From: Mixophyes australis
Taxonomy: Eukaryota; Chordata; Amphibia; Anura; Limnodynastidae
Reading direction: 5' to 3'
Assembly: GCA_036250195.1 (NCBI GenBank)
Contig: JAVHZZ010000003.1
Span: 82,857,418 to 82,921,417, forward strand
DNA: 64,000 nt
The position numbers and the translations under genes were made by a program. Shown piece after piece: positions 11,989 to 23,633 of this stretch. Position 1 is the stretch's first letter; each line of letters starts with the position of its first letter. The notes under the pieces are model-generated. The model was not told the DNA's origin, ran no database searches, and saw only the letters and a list, made by a program, of their open reading frames with translations.

Positions 11989-12331
11989 ATACAAAAGGGA
12001 GATTATGTCGCAATAGTGAATAAATTCTTGTAAGTTATTATTATTTTTATGTATATATAGAGACTTTAAAATCTCCCAATATTTTTTATTATTCTATATC
12101 AAGAGATTATTATCATTTAATAAACAGGAGGGTGCAACCATCAGCGTAAATAGCAGTGTTAATTACGGAAAAGGAAAAGAAGAGATGCTGATTTAATCTT
12201 TGTGCACTCTTAAAGTCCCAAAATTATTTAACAAATTCGACACAAACACAAATTTGTTATATAATTTTGGGACTTTAAGAGTGCACAAAGATTAAATAAG
12301 CGTATTTTCTTTCCCTTTTTCCCTAATTAAC
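11989..12331. mobile_element. 343-bp insertion with 14-bp target duplication, inside hAT coding sequence
   Basis: Flanked by AAGGTCAGTCGTGA at 11975-11988 and 12332-12345. Its right half (12158-12331) is a palindrome starting GTTAATTACGG and ending CCCTAATTAAC, with arms containing 'aatctttgtgcactcttaaa'. Excising it with one duplication copy restores the hAT reading frame exactly. A 14-bp duplication is longer than DNA transposons usually make and points to a retroposed or otherwise unusual element. There is no poly-A tail. Confidence 0.75.
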
Positions 12332-13657
12332 AAGGTCAGTCGTGACCAAGCAAGACCTTGTCATTCGGACTCCAAAAGTGGTGCCCAAATGCTTTTATGT
12401 GTAAAAGCCGAGCTGGAAGAAATATTGTCAATATCCTCAGTAGCAATCGCAGTTAGTCCTGCATCCAAGTTGCTAAGGCTAGATGACTCCTCCACTATCC
12501 TGGATTCCTCAGAGGAATTCTTGAACGTTAGTCCCACTGCTGCTGCTGGGGGTGAGTCTTCATCCCAGAAGCAGACCAAGAAGAAGACTACTAGTTTACA
12601 ACAATTGACTGTTAAACAATCGTTTGCAAGAGGAAGCAAGTATGAAAGCTGTCATCCAGTCACAAAGCAGATCACAGATGCCATGACGACTATGCTAGTA
12701 TAAGATCTGCGTCCAATATCCACTATTAATGCAGCTACTTGAGGTCTTGTGTCCCCGTTACCAAATTCCATCACGACACCATTTCAGTAAAAAAGCTATT
12801 CCTTACCTGTACCAGAAGGTTCGTAAAAAATTTATTATTGGGCTTCAAAATGCCATTCTACCCACTGTACACTTAACCACAGATATGTGGCCAAGCGGAA
12901 CTCGGCAAACTAAAGATTATATGACTGTGGCAGCCCACTGGGTTGGTGATTCGCCTTCACCAGCAGGAACAGCAGTAGCATGTACCCAAGTACGTTACAT
13001 TTGTCAGAGGCAGGCTACTCTGTGTATCACCGGCTTCACTAAGAGGCATACAGCTGACAATCTGTTACAAAAACTATGGGATGTCATTGCAACATGGCTT
13101 ATCCCGCTTGGACTCTCCTCAGTATATGTCATTTCTGATAACGCCACCAATATTTTGAGAGCATTACAGCTGGGTGAATTCCATCACATTCCCTGTTTTG
13201 CTCACACAATCCACTTGGTGGTGCAGAGCTTTTTAAAAAATGACAGAGATGTGCAGGAAATGCTGTCTGTGGCCTGTAAAATATTGGCAACAGCGTGTAG
13301 GAGATTGCAGCAGCTGGAAGAGCAATTTAATTTGCCTTGCCACCAACTGAAGCAAGAGGTGGCAACAAGGTGGAATTCCACCCTGTATATGCTTCTACGT
13401 ATGGTGGAACAGCGAAAAGCCATCCACGCTTACTCCACAAGCCATGACATTGTGAAAGGACGGAGGATGTATTTTAGTCAAGCACAGTGGAGAATACTTT
13501 CTGTGTTGTGCAAGGTGCTGAAACCATTTGAAGTAGTCACCTGTGAAGTGAGTTCAGACAATACGAGTTTGAGTCAAGTTATTCCCTTAATTAGACTTTT
13601 GGAAAAGCAGCTTGAGAAACTGAAGGCGGAGATTAAATAAAGCAATCACGCTTAATC

Positions 13658-13908
13658 GGGGGTATTCAATTGTTGATTTTAACGCGCTAAAACAAAAAAA
13701 AAACGAGCGCTCTAAAAATATTAGCGTTAATACGGTAATTACTCGCTAAATTTCATGTCGCAGCTCCCTGAGCTGCGAGATGAAATTCAGCGAGTAAACT
13801 ACCGTATTAACGGTATTTACGCGCATATTACCGTATAAACTGTAATATTTTTCGAGCGCTCGTTTTTTTTGGTTTTAGCGCGTTAAAAGCAACAATTGAA
13901 TACCCCCC
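13658..13908. mobile_element. palindromic MITE, family B copy 2, inside the hAT
   Basis: About 251 bp. Ends are GGGGGTATTCAATTG and CAATTGAATACCCCCC, with the same inner arms as 8915-9175. AAT borders both sides if one extra base is allowed on the left. It separates the transposase core from its C-terminal parts, so it landed after the hAT did. Confidence 0.85.
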
Positions 13909-14699
13909 AATATGTCAGAATTGTAGATCAAGTACTTTGTTCGCTTCGCCCGGATTCAAGAGATATAAAAATCTTGTATTTAAAGTATTTTGGCGACTGC
14001 GCTTGATCCTTGGTTTAAGAGCTATGTCTTCTCTTTGTTTCCAACTGACCCAGATCTGAAGAGATGCAAGGAGCTCCTGGTGAGATGACAGCTCAAGTGT
14101 TACGTGACAGGACGGCATCTCCTTCTTCAGTTTCTCACTCAACTGCTGCTAGGAAAAAACTTTGCTTTCCCAAGAGACCCAGGGATAATGCAGATGACTC
14201 TGCACCAAATTTTGACATCTGGTCTGGTCTAAAAGAATTGACCAAAAAATGTGAAACCACTGCCGTAACTCCACCTGATCCTACTATCAACATCCAAAGG
14301 ATGGTGGAGGATTATTTTCATGACAGCATAGAAATAGACATATCAGACAGACCCTTTACATACTGGGAGGAAAAAAAGTGAATTTGGAGAACCATGTACC
14401 AACTCGCTTTGCACTGCCTAAGCTGCCCACCCTCCAGTGTGTACTCAGAAAGAGTTTTTAGCACAGCCGGGAACTTTGTCAGCGATCGGTGTAGGAGGCT
14501 ACTTCCTTTATGATATTCATAAAAATGAACTTCAAGTTCCACGAGGAAGGCCTTTCCCGCCAATTACATCAAAATACTGAGACTTTTGTAACGGTGGATT
14601 CCAGCGGTGATGAATTAATAATTTGTGAGGGTGATGTACACACTGATGAGGGTGAGGATGAGGCTGAGGATGATGACAACAACATCTTTCCACAGTAGA

Positions 14700-16051
14700 G
14701 TTCATTAACACCACTGTTACCTTAGTTGGCTTAAGGCCATTGTTACCTTGTTTTGTGGGGGCCCAAACAAACCAAGCACTTCAGCCACAAGGAGTGGCAC
14801 TTTTGTGTGAAAGTGTGCATGTCCTTTTAAGATCCAATATAAGGGTGGGTGTGAGCTCCCAGGGACAATTCCATCTTGCACCATTTTTCCTTTCAGCTAC
14901 TCTGTGTGCCAATGTTACCTACATGTGCTATATATTGTTGTGTGCTTAGCAAAAATTTTAGACACCAATTGATGATGCAGATGACTCAGCACAACATTTT
15001 GACATCTGGGGGTAAATGTATCAATATGCAGGTTCTTCAACACCCGCTTGTTCAGTCTCTTCCGCGATTAAATTTCAAGCGGCGCTGCATTGTATAGGGT
15101 TAACTTCCCTTTACAATGCAGCGCCGCTTGAAATTTAATCGCAGAAGAGGCTGAACAAGCGGGTGTTGAAGAACCCGCATATTGATACATTTACCCCCTG
15201 GTCTTGTCTACTGTAAGTATTGACCAGAATTAGTGACACCTCTGCTGTAACTCCACCTGATCCTATTATCAACTATCAACATCCAAAGAATGGTGGAGGA
15301 TTATTTTAATTTTTTTGAATGGTATAAAGACAACAGTTTTATTAACAAAGAACAACATTGCTTACAGAAGTAATGTAAGCATGTATATGTATTACCTTCC
15401 ACTCTGCTGCTGTTTCATCAAGTGTTTGTAATCTGCACTTTACATGAAAAGTACCTAACTAGATTATAATATTGTGGAAATTGGGGCTGATGAACTGGCT
15501 TTTTGCTGTGAATTACAATGGCTCTTTTTAATGCATTGTCTGACACCTTGGATTGGTCTGATAAAAGCACGCATCCCGGGAAGGGGGGGGGGCTTTCAGC
15601 GCTTGTCGCCGTGTATTAGCTGTAGAATTACCTCACTTATCCAAGATCCAAGGACAATTCCATCTTGCCCCACTTTTCTTTTCTGCCACTGCTGTGTGCC
15701 AATGTGTCCTAGATGTGTTAGGAACTGCCGTGTGTTTGAGTCATTACTCTGTCGCTTACCATCCAGCCAGATCACTGCAGTATTTGTCTGAAAGTGTATG
15801 AAAATAATATTGTGACCTGTGAGATGGTCAAAATTGACTGCAAATGACTTGAAATTAGTGTTATTAAGGTTAATAGTAATGTAGGATCAAAAAAGAGCAA
15901 AATTATGTAATTTTAGCATATTTTAGCAATTTTTTAAAAAAAATACAGATCCAAAACCAAAACACACGAGGGTGGTTTTGCCAAAACCAAAACACAAAGC
16001 TAATCCAGATCCAAAACCAAAACCACTTCACGGGGTCATTGAGCATCTCTA
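14700..16051 (+). mobile_element. 3' part of the hAT element, with internal duplication and right terminus
   Basis: Non-coding tail of the hAT. 14970-15305 repeats part of its own transposase: 'gcagatgactcagcac', 'ttttgacatctg' and 'ccacctgatcct' recur from 14186-14320. The right end, 'ggggtcattgagcatctcta' (16032-16051), read on the minus strand begins TAGAGATGCTCAATGACC, a form known for hAT ends, preceded by repeated 'ccaaaaccaaaacac' blocks. The matching left end is not seen. Confidence 0.65.
15008..15198. mobile_element. palindromic MITE, family C, inside the duplicated hAT segment
   Basis: 191 bp, from GGGGGTAAATGTATCAATATG to CATATTGATACATTTACCCCC, nearly a perfect hairpin ('caagcggcgctgcattgta' arms). 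The uninterrupted relative at 14205-14225 reads 'gacatctggtct', which gives the empty site. The element added itself with a CTG (or TG) duplication. Confidence 0.85.
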
Positions 16052-16365
16052 ATTAAGAGATTCACTTGATTTCATGTCAAGTTCACAATTGCACCTCTGT
16101 CACTCACCAGACTGTGAGTGCTTCTTCCCGTGTATTTAGGAACCGTGGCCGTCCACCATCCTGAGGGTCTGCGCATGCGCAGCCCTTTCAGACCTTCAGT
16201 ACCTGTTCCTTTTAGTTAATTGGCTGATCAGGCAACACTCCCTATTTAAAGCACCTGAGTTCCATACCTCGTTGCCTGATCTTGGAGTCTCATTCCTCAT
16301 GAGCCTCTGAAGGTGTTCCTGTGTTTCCTCGTGTATTCAGCGCTGCTGATTCCTGTGGTTTCCAG

Positions 16366-16830
16366 ACCACTTCAACTCTCCTGTGGTTTCCAGACCACTT
16401 CAACTCTCCTGTGGTTTCCAGATCACTTCAACCCTCCTGTGTTTCATCGTGACTGTTTAGCTGATTCCTATCCGCTGCCTCCGTGCACTACAGTCTTCAG
16501 CTCACTTCAACCCTCCTGTGTTTCATTGTGACTGTTTAGCTGATTCCTATCCGCTGCCTCCGTGCACTACAGTTTTCAGCTCACTTCAACCCTCCTGTGT
16601 TTCATCGTGACTGTTTAGCTGATTCCTATCCGCTGCCTCCGTGCACTACAGTCTTCAGCTCACCTCAACTCTCCTGTGTTTCATCGTGACTGTTTAGCTG
16701 ATTCCTATCCGCTGCCTCCGTGCACTACAGTCTTCAGCTCACCTCAACTCTCCTGTGTTTCCTCGAGACTGCAACAGCTGATTCCTATCCGCTGCTCTCC
16801 GTGCTCAACTGTTCCAGCTCAGCTCTACTC
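16366..16830 (+). repeat. tandem repeats: 27-bp block, then 79-bp unit about five times
   Basis: 16366-16435 has three copies of 'ctcctgtggtttccagacca'. From about 16434 a 79-bp unit beginning 'ctcctgtgtttcatcgtgac' and containing 'gattcctatccgctgcctcc' repeats about five times, with the last copies more diverged. The unit repeats the first bases of the shorter block, so the array seems to have grown by expansion. Confidence 0.85.
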
Positions 16831-17498
16831 TCCCGTGTTTCATCGCGACTGCACCTGCTGATTTCTACCCGCTACCTCCGTGTACCTGCAGAGTCCTGCT
16901 GGCTGCTACTCCTCAGTTCTACTTGTGTCGGCAGCAGCTGATCCGCTCTCCGTGCTTCTCAGTGTTCCTGCCGGTGTCTACTCGCCAGTCTGCATCGGAT
17001 CTACGCCTCGCTGCTTTCATCTCGGCTAGACCATCGCTACTCTTCAGGGTCCTCCAGGAGTCCAGTTCTACATACTACTGCTTCCTGAGTATTTGTTGCT
17101 TTCCCTGCTGGTCTACCTACCTGTGCGCTGCACCTACTTGATTACCGCTTCACCCTCCAGGGACTTCGCATCCTGCCGGCCTCCAGCCGTTCAGGTATCT
17201 CTGCACTCCTGTCTGACAGCCTGCTCCTGAACCACGGTATGCATACTTCTCATTGACTGTGCTGGTGTATTGCATATCTTGCTGGACTGAGTTGTTCTCC
17301 TCTGGAGTTTACTATCCGCTGAGACTATTGCCATTATTGACTGTGTTATCTTTTGCCCGGATAGTTTCTGTGACTTTGTATTATTACAGTGCTGTTCAGT
17401 CATTACTATATTGTGCATGTCATTGTGGATCAAGTTCAAGGTGCCCGTGTATCCTCTGTATTGCAGTCTCTCCCCGTGCTCCTCCTCACATATATATT

Positions 17499-17683
17499 CA
17501 GTGGTACAACTTGCTAGAGGCAGACCACTGATCCCTGTTTCCTGTGCCACCTGTTCCAGTATCCTCTCACATAGCAGTGGTACAACTTGCTAACGCAGAC
17601 CACTGACTCTCACCACCTCCTCGTTGCTGTTGGACATTCCTCCTCACTATAGCAGTGGTACAACTTGCTACCGCAGACCACTG
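17499..17683 (+). repeat. three hairpin-bearing repeats, about 76 bp apart
   Basis: 'cagtggtacaacttgcta' followed by 'cgcagaccactg' occurs at 17499-17530, 17575-17605 and 17653-17683. Each copy has complementary ends (CAGTGGT and ACCACTG), so each could form a small hairpin in RNA near the 3' end of the LTR-like sequence. Confidence 0.8.
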
Positions 17684-17899
17684 ACTACCCTCACGTTCCT
17701 TTGTCCATTCAGTTCCTCGTGTACTTCTACATATATATCACCAGTGCTGCTAGTCATAGACTTTCACGAGCATCTCTATCATCTGCTGTCTCCTGTTCCG
17801 TGATCACCCCGCTACCAGAGTACCATATTACCATCTATACTGCTCTGGTAAGCTCATCACCTGGTGATCCCTGGGTAAAGACTCCTAGTGCCCGTGACA

Positions 17900-19420
17900 A
17901 CCTCTCACTATGAATGATCAAGGTCTGGGTCGCTAGTACTGGGCTACCCAACACACCCCACTTTGTGAGTCTTCGCCAATAGGCTGCATAGAGATGGTTA
18001 TTACAGTACAAGACAGAAAGCTGGCAGAGGACATTCCATATATGGTATAGTGGTTCTAGGTATTTCTAAGGATCCACTATAACTGGCACAAACATATCAT
18101 TAAGTGAAATTTCGCCTTTAAATACTTTTTCTGATTTACTTTGTTAAAAGACTTCTGTTTCTCTCAGCTTAATTAAATACAATGAGACACCTTACCATAG
18201 TTTCTAGAGATTTTCACAATGTCTGAATTTTCTGCATTATAAGCAAATCTAATAAAACACAGGAGATGATGCCCTGAAACCTTATAAAATAACAACTATT
18301 CTATTTTTAATCACAGAACTATCTTGCTTTCTCACTTGCTCTTTGATAAAACTGTATACACATATATGGAAACTACTTAAAGAGTAAGGACTCATGTACA
18401 TGGACGACATTGTGTGATGGTCCAGGTGTGATGGCATGAGCACACGTGTTTAGGATAAGCTGGTTGGTACCTTTGGGTAGCATAGACCTACGTACTCTTC
18501 TTTCTTTTATTCTCATCATCTGCTTTGACTTTGGCCAGACTCAATAGGACCCACACCTCGGCAAAGAGGTAAGTTTCCCTATCAATACACAGACAAAGGG
18601 ACAACTAAGCATCACTATAGGGCTTAACATATAGTTTTATTTAAAAGCCTGCGGACTCTAAGGCTTGTCCCAGCTATAGGATTGGCAAAAAACGTTGTCC
18701 CTGGTTTAAGCGGCATTCAAATATACAATTCATTGTACTAAACGACATGTAATTATATGCAGAGCGCAGCAGGTACAATAGGCATTCACAATAGCATCAA
18801 CAATACAGTACAAATATATAAAATTCTGTCTATCAATAAATTCCTAGCTTTACTAAGCAATCTAATAGTACTATTCAGGACTTAAACGTTGGTGCCCCTT
18901 CTGGAGAATGATGCACAGATAAATGGTGATCTGTGTGAATGATGCCGTTTCTGTTGCTTATGTTACAGTAAGATTAATGTGCAGTCAATCAGGTAGACTA
19001 GTGAACCAAGTCCTGAGCTGGTTAATCGTGGATTAATATTTTGACTTTATATTACTGTTTAGCATAGAGTGTGTAGTGTGAACCTTTGCAGGCAATAACT
19101 CACATTGTCTTAATAATCACACTGACAACTGATTGCATACAGCTTATATGATTTATACTCAGTTCCTCAGCCTGCCCTTTTTTTACCCTGTCATAAATAT
19201 TCGCTCTGTAGTTTTTTTTTTCTTCTCTCTCTCCCTCTCCCTCCTTTCCCGGGCAGAAAAAAAAAACTAACTCCTTCTTCCTGGAGTTCTTCTTTTTCCC
19301 TCCAAAATTCTGACGCATGCTGGGATGCTGAGAACAGTAGTTTGTCTCTCCAAATGCCTCAAAGATGGCTGCCAGCAATCCCAGAACATCTTAAAGGGAT
19401 ATTCCACTTTAGTATCACAA
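17900..19420. other. unassigned, no gene seen
   Basis: AT-rich with a pyrimidine tract at 19208-19250. After the LTR-like end no gag start persists: the ATG at 17911 is stopped within a few codons. Confidence 0.5.
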
Positions 19421-21300
19421 GCTTCCCCCTGAAAAAATACATGTCCTCAGGCCAAAGCGTTTTTCACAAAAAGTCTCTGTAACATCAAAGCTTAGTATTC
19501 AATTATTGTAAATGGTCAAACAGTATAAATGACTGGAATTACTGCAAGTATCTAGTGGGTACCCCTGGAAACTCTCTCTGACCTCACTGGCAGGTCCACG
19601 GCGAATGTAGTGTAGTGGTTGATGATGGTAAATGCATATCCAGTTCAACTATTCTCCAACTTGACCTGATCAATCACTACTTTCCCTCCGCTCTATACTC
19701 AATGCACCCGCAAGACTCATCTTCCTCTCACGCCGCTCCTCCTTTGCCTCCCCTCTCTGCCTTGCCTTACACTGGCTCCCCTTACCCTACAGAATCCTTT
19801 TCAAACTCCTCACCACCACTTACAAGGCTCTTTCCAACTCTACTGCCCCTTATATCTCTAAACTCCTCTCCATTCACACTCCTGCCCGCTCCCTGCGCTC
19901 GGCCAACGACCGCTGCCTCTCCTCCACCCTTATCATCTCTTCCCACTCCAGAATCCAAGACTTTTCCCGTGCAGCCCCCTTCTCTGGAACTACCTCCCTC
20001 GTTCCATCCGTCTTTCTCCTACTCTGTGATCCTTCAAACGTGCACTCAAAACTCACCTCTTCCTCAAAGCCTACCAACGATCTACTTAACCCCCATCTCC
20101 TCCCTTTGCTCGTCCTCCCTTCTCTCCTCTTGCCTCAACTGGCTCCTCTTGTGCCTGGTCTGTTTACCCTCCCTTAGGATGTAAGCTCGTATGAGCAGGG
20201 GCCCCTCCCCTCCTGTCTCCATACCTGTTCTTCTGCTCCGTCTTTATTGCATATGACTAGCCAGAGTTTCTGAAGTATTGGTACTTTTTGTTCATTGTTC
20301 TGTATGGTTTCACCCTGTATAGTCTACTGTTAGTACTGTGTGCGGCGCTGCGGATACCTTGTGACGCCTAACAAATAAATGATAATAATAATAATAATAC
20401 TTTCTCCATTGGCCGACTGATATTAATCAAGTGGAGTGGAGCCTTGAACCCCAGCCGGACATTTCTCCTTATATTACAGGTAGTACATTCTTCATACCAT
20501 TTTCCACATATTCTCTCATGATCATCCAGTAGAATCTTTTGAGGCGGGTAGCTTCAGTCCTTTGACGACCAAAGTGACCAAACTGGTCATGAAAGGCTTT
20601 CAGCAGCACATGGGCTTCTCCCTAGGAACCACAATTTGTTTGAACGGATGGTGTGTGTTGAGTTCCACATCATCAAGGACTATTAGTTTGTCATAGACAC
20701 ACAGATGATCACTCTGTCTCAGTAATTTGATCAGTTCAGGTTCAGCTTCCTGACATTGCACTTTAGTCAAAGTCTTTTTAGTGACCAGCAATACCGTTAA
20801 TCTTCTGGATCACTGCACTCTCTCTTTGCATTAGACCCCGAATGGTACCTTGACTGTCTCTTTCAGGATTGTTGCTTGCAGATACTGAAGAGGAGATAAC
20901 CCCCATTGTCAGAGCGTTCTGGTGAACTAGTGGTCTTCGGAAGGCGGGCAGCTCCGCTGCTTTCCACTTATCTCCACTCTCTTGCTCTTCTTTTACAGGT
21001 AAGCAAGATAATGCATCGGCATTAGCATTTGATTTGCTACTCTAGTACTTGTTGGCGAATTGAAAGTTGGCTATCTGGAGAATCATCTCTGTTCAAGTGC
21101 CCCAAGACGATCTATTTGGAAATAAGACAGCGGATTATTATCCGTGAACAGGATGAAAGGAGTGACTGCAAGGTAATGCTTATATTTCTCTGTTACAGCC
21201 CACACCAAAGAATCTCCAGTTTGAATACACTCTATTTCTCCTCATTCTTCTCTGTATTCTTCAGACTTCATCTGGCGTATGCAATGTGCCCTTCTTGAAC
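19421..21300 (-). pseudogene. dead Ty3/gypsy pol: RNase H to integrase core
   Basis: Read right to left. RNase H traces (IAYASRSL-like near 21280, TDNNPLS near 21150) are followed by NANADALS near 21030-21005, the usual end of RNase H. Next comes the integrase zinc-binding region, HDQFGHFGRQRTEATRLKRF near 20600-20520, and then 'APLHLINISRPMEK' near 20440-20410. The integrase core continues beyond the inserted L2 (19685-20397) with 'AFTIINHYTTFAVDLPV' near 19635-19580. Stops and frame changes are frequent. This is a different, older family from the element at the window start. The RT part to the right is not recognisable. Confidence 0.75.
19685..20397 (+). mobile_element. 5'-truncated L2 LINE inserted in gypsy integrase
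   Basis: 713 bp bounded by TACTTTC at 19678-19684 and 20398-20404. It holds the last part of an L2 RT protein (SILNA, then [19 protein letters not shown]) and the 3' UTR with 'atgagcaggg', 'gcggcgctgcgg' and an 'aataaatgataataataata' tail. The gypsy protein reads on from one side to the other, so it is a clean insertion. Same subfamily as 25674-28523, 46499-47875 and 49887-50390. Confidence 0.85.
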
Positions 21301-22111
21301 TTGTGCTAGGGCAGATACTCCTCTTGCACTGACAATGTGATCTATGTATTGCTATATATATATATATATCTATATATTATTTCAGCAGATGACACTTTGA
21401 GGTCTTCACTTGCTAAATCTCGAAGCCTCTCTCATCGAACTCAGTTTCAGTATGGCCCTCGGCTACAATCTCTACCCCATCTACAGTTGAAGGGAATGTT
21501 GAAGTTAAGTTTCTTTGACCCCAGACACCTTGATCTTTCCCCAAAATAGTTTTTCTAACAGCTAGACCCTTTGCTCACCAAAAGAAGTTTTATTTTTTTT
21601 GGGAACCGGTATTTCAATAGTTCTGTGTTCCCACTACACTCCATTGAATACCCATGCGCAAGCAGAACCATAGTGATTTGCTTTAAGGCGTCCCAGGTGT
21701 AATCCAGAATACTTGGTGGTGTGTATCTCTATGAATGTTGTGCTGGCATAATATTTTTCTGGGATACCCTGGTGGAGTAATGTCTGTTTCCCTCTGAGAC
21801 AGTACCGGCTTAGGTGTTGCCTCTAGAGGGTTGGGGGAGCTTGCAAGTTTACCACGCCCAGCTTGTTTATATCTCTAAATACTAGCCAGGCTGAAACCAT
21901 TATCCGAGCAATCATCCAAGCTCCCTATCACATGTTCAATTAACAGGAAAAAACTTTGCAATATTTTGGGAATGTATTAATATACCAATATCTTGGCAAT
22001 CTTGCAGCCTTTTATAGCTTCGTTTAGCACCTCCACCAATTCTCCAAGAGAACAAAAAACTGGGAGTCATGTTTCCACAAAAAGCAGCTTTAAAAATGGG
22101 CTCTCACTGCA
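21301..22111. other. unassigned; possibly more of the dead gypsy element
   Basis: It contains a TA-rich microsatellite (21350-21376). Weak minus-strand coding texture is possible, but no motif could be supported. Confidence 0.4.
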
Positions 22112-22119
22112 GCTACAGG

Positions 22120-23633
22120 CAGAGTCAGACTGGCCTGCCTGGGAGCTGGGCTATCCCCTGGTAGGCCCCGACCCTGATCGCTCCCATCTTCGTTGGTGGG
22201 GGAGGAGTGGAGACTTTAAAAAAAATACATACTCACGTGATTGCGGTGCCAGGTGCCTCCTCTCTGCTCCGTCCGCACTGAATGTCGTGCATGACATCAT
22301 CACGCCCGACGTTCAGTGAAGAGCGGAGCAGAGAGGAGTCGCAAGAAGAAAGAAGACAGAAGAAGAAGAGAAGAAAAGAGAAGAAAGAAGCAGATAGAAA
22401 AGGTAAGTGAAGGAACGGAAGCAAGGGGGGAGCAAAGACAGCATAGGCAGCATACCAGAGTGTGACGGGGGTAGAAAATATAGCATGGCAGAGTGTGAAG
22501 AGGGGCAAAGGCAGCATGGCAGCGAGTGAAGAGGGAGCAAAGGCAGCATGGCAGCGTGTGAAGGGAGGGCAAAGGCAGCATGGCAGCGTGTGAAGGGGGG
22601 AGCAAAGGCAGCATGGCAGCGAGTGAAGGGGGCCAAAGCAGCATGGCAGAGTGTGAAGGGGGGCCAAAGCAGCAAGGCAGAGTGTGGAGGGGGGCCAAAG
22701 CAGTATGGCACAGGTTGATGAAGGGGGGCCAGGAGAAGGGGGGAGCAAAAGCAGCATGGCACAGTGTGATAAAGAGGGGTCAGAAGAAGGGGGGCAAAAG
22801 CAGCATGGAGGCGCAATGTGATCATAAGGAGGCACAGCATTGAGATGAAGGGGCAGAGTAATGTGTGTGTAATGTCACAGCGGGCTTGTGGCAATATAAT
22901 GAGTGTATGTGGTAGGTGGTGGCTAACTAATGGGTGCTATTTTGTGATGGTGGGGAAATTTAATTTTATAGTGGGGACTATTGATTTAAGATGGGGTGGT
23001 GTGGGGGCTATTAATTGAATGTGGGGCTGAGTTTGAGGAGCATGAGGTCTATTTATTAAATGTGAATATGAATTATTTAATGGCAGTGACGGTTGCGGGA
23101 AATAGGTATATTTATTATACGAAAATGCTATTAATCTATTGCTGCAGCTGTTTGAGGGAGGGAAATAGGTTTATTTATTAAATGGGAATACTATTACTTT
23201 AATGTTGGGGCTGGAGGAAGGCCTAAGTATTAATCGTTGGTCCTATTGATTTAACGTCAGGGCTGGTTGTAATTTTCTAAATGTACCCATTTTTTTTCCA
23301 AATAGGGCCTTCAACATTCCAGGATCTAGACAAGCCGCAACTAAAGAAACCAGCAGCCACAGGTGGTGAAAATGACAACAACAGGTAGGACAGTCTGTCA
23401 AATGTTCTGATTCTATTGGAACAATCCCGATTTTTGGTGACTGTTCTGCCCAATGTAAGGAGCAAGTTAAGACTGTGTACACTTTATATACACACTGCAT
23501 TCTTTATATACTACAACATGGTGCTAGCTGTCCTTTTGTGGGCTGACCACTCCCCCTCTAGTGTCTGTTCTCGCCTCTATGATGGCTGGCCACACCCTCT
23601 CTGGTGGGCCCCTAGCATCAGAGTCCGACACTG
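22120..23633. mobile_element. non-autonomous hAT element, 1514 bp, with internal minisatellite
   Basis: Starts CAGAGTCAGACTGG and ends AGAGTCCGACACTG, so the termini are imperfect inverted repeats (CAGWGTCRGACT). It is flanked by a perfect 8-bp duplication GCTACAGG (22112-22119 and 23634-23641), the hAT hallmark. Inside are a GC-rich palindrome near 22270-22320 ('cacgcccgac'), the minisatellite at 22436-22815, and a segment related to 5225-5420. No transposase is present, so it must have been moved by a related autonomous element. Confidence 0.85.
22436..22815. repeat. G-rich minisatellite, roughly 35-40-bp unit
   Basis: The unit is 'gcaaaggcagcatggcag' followed by 'cgtgtgaaggggg', about ten variable copies. 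On the minus strand it gives Cys/Pro/Leu-rich open frames in all three phases, which is a sign of repetition rather than of a protein. Confidence 0.88.

Larger units (their letters stand above)
11912..14698 (+). pseudogene. hAT-superfamily transposase, broken
   Basis: Transposase of a cut-and-paste DNA element. The ATG at 11912 is in frame with the open frame at 12389-12703 once the insertion at 11989-12331 is removed (77 + 43 nt = 40 codons). The core at 12729-13640 shows TTDMWPS (first catalytic Asp), ISDNATN (second Asp), the CFAHTIH Cys/His pair of the hAT insertion domain, and EVATRWNS. Downstream pieces carry an ATALDPWFK-type motif near 13990-14015 and the C-terminal dimerisation signature SVYSERVFSTAGN near 14437-14478. 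An acidic tail ends at 14698. Lesions are a TAA after 12700, a frame change before 12729, stops after 13640 and around 14090, and two insertions. It is dead as a gene. No N-terminal BED zinc finger could be seen. Confidence 0.85.
16075..17899 (+). repeat. long LTR-like sequence of a gypsy-type element
   Basis: Starts TGTCAAGTTCAC and ends CCCGTGACA. It has TATTTAAA at 16243-16250 in a context typical of amphibian and fish gypsy promoters, then a pyrimidine-rich leader built of tandem repeats. No 5-bp target duplication is seen (TTTCA against ACCTC), so it may be one LTR of an element whose body is lost, or the borders may be off. The short open frames inside it come from the repeats and are not genes. 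Confidence 0.55.

Noticed and set aside
16313..17141. Several plus-strand open frames with repeated 'FHRDCLADSYPLPPCTT' text
   Set aside because: Products of the 79-bp tandem array within the LTR-like sequence.
19615..20184. 189-codon Ser/Pro/Leu-rich plus-strand open frame
   Set aside because: Out-of-frame reading across the L2 insertion and its flank. It crosses the target duplication at 19678, so it cannot be an ancestral gene.
22233..22894. Three overlapping minus-strand open frames of 130-200 codons rich in Cys, Pro and Leu
   Set aside because: They are translations of the 22436-22815 minisatellite in different phases, with no domain and with repeat-driven composition.
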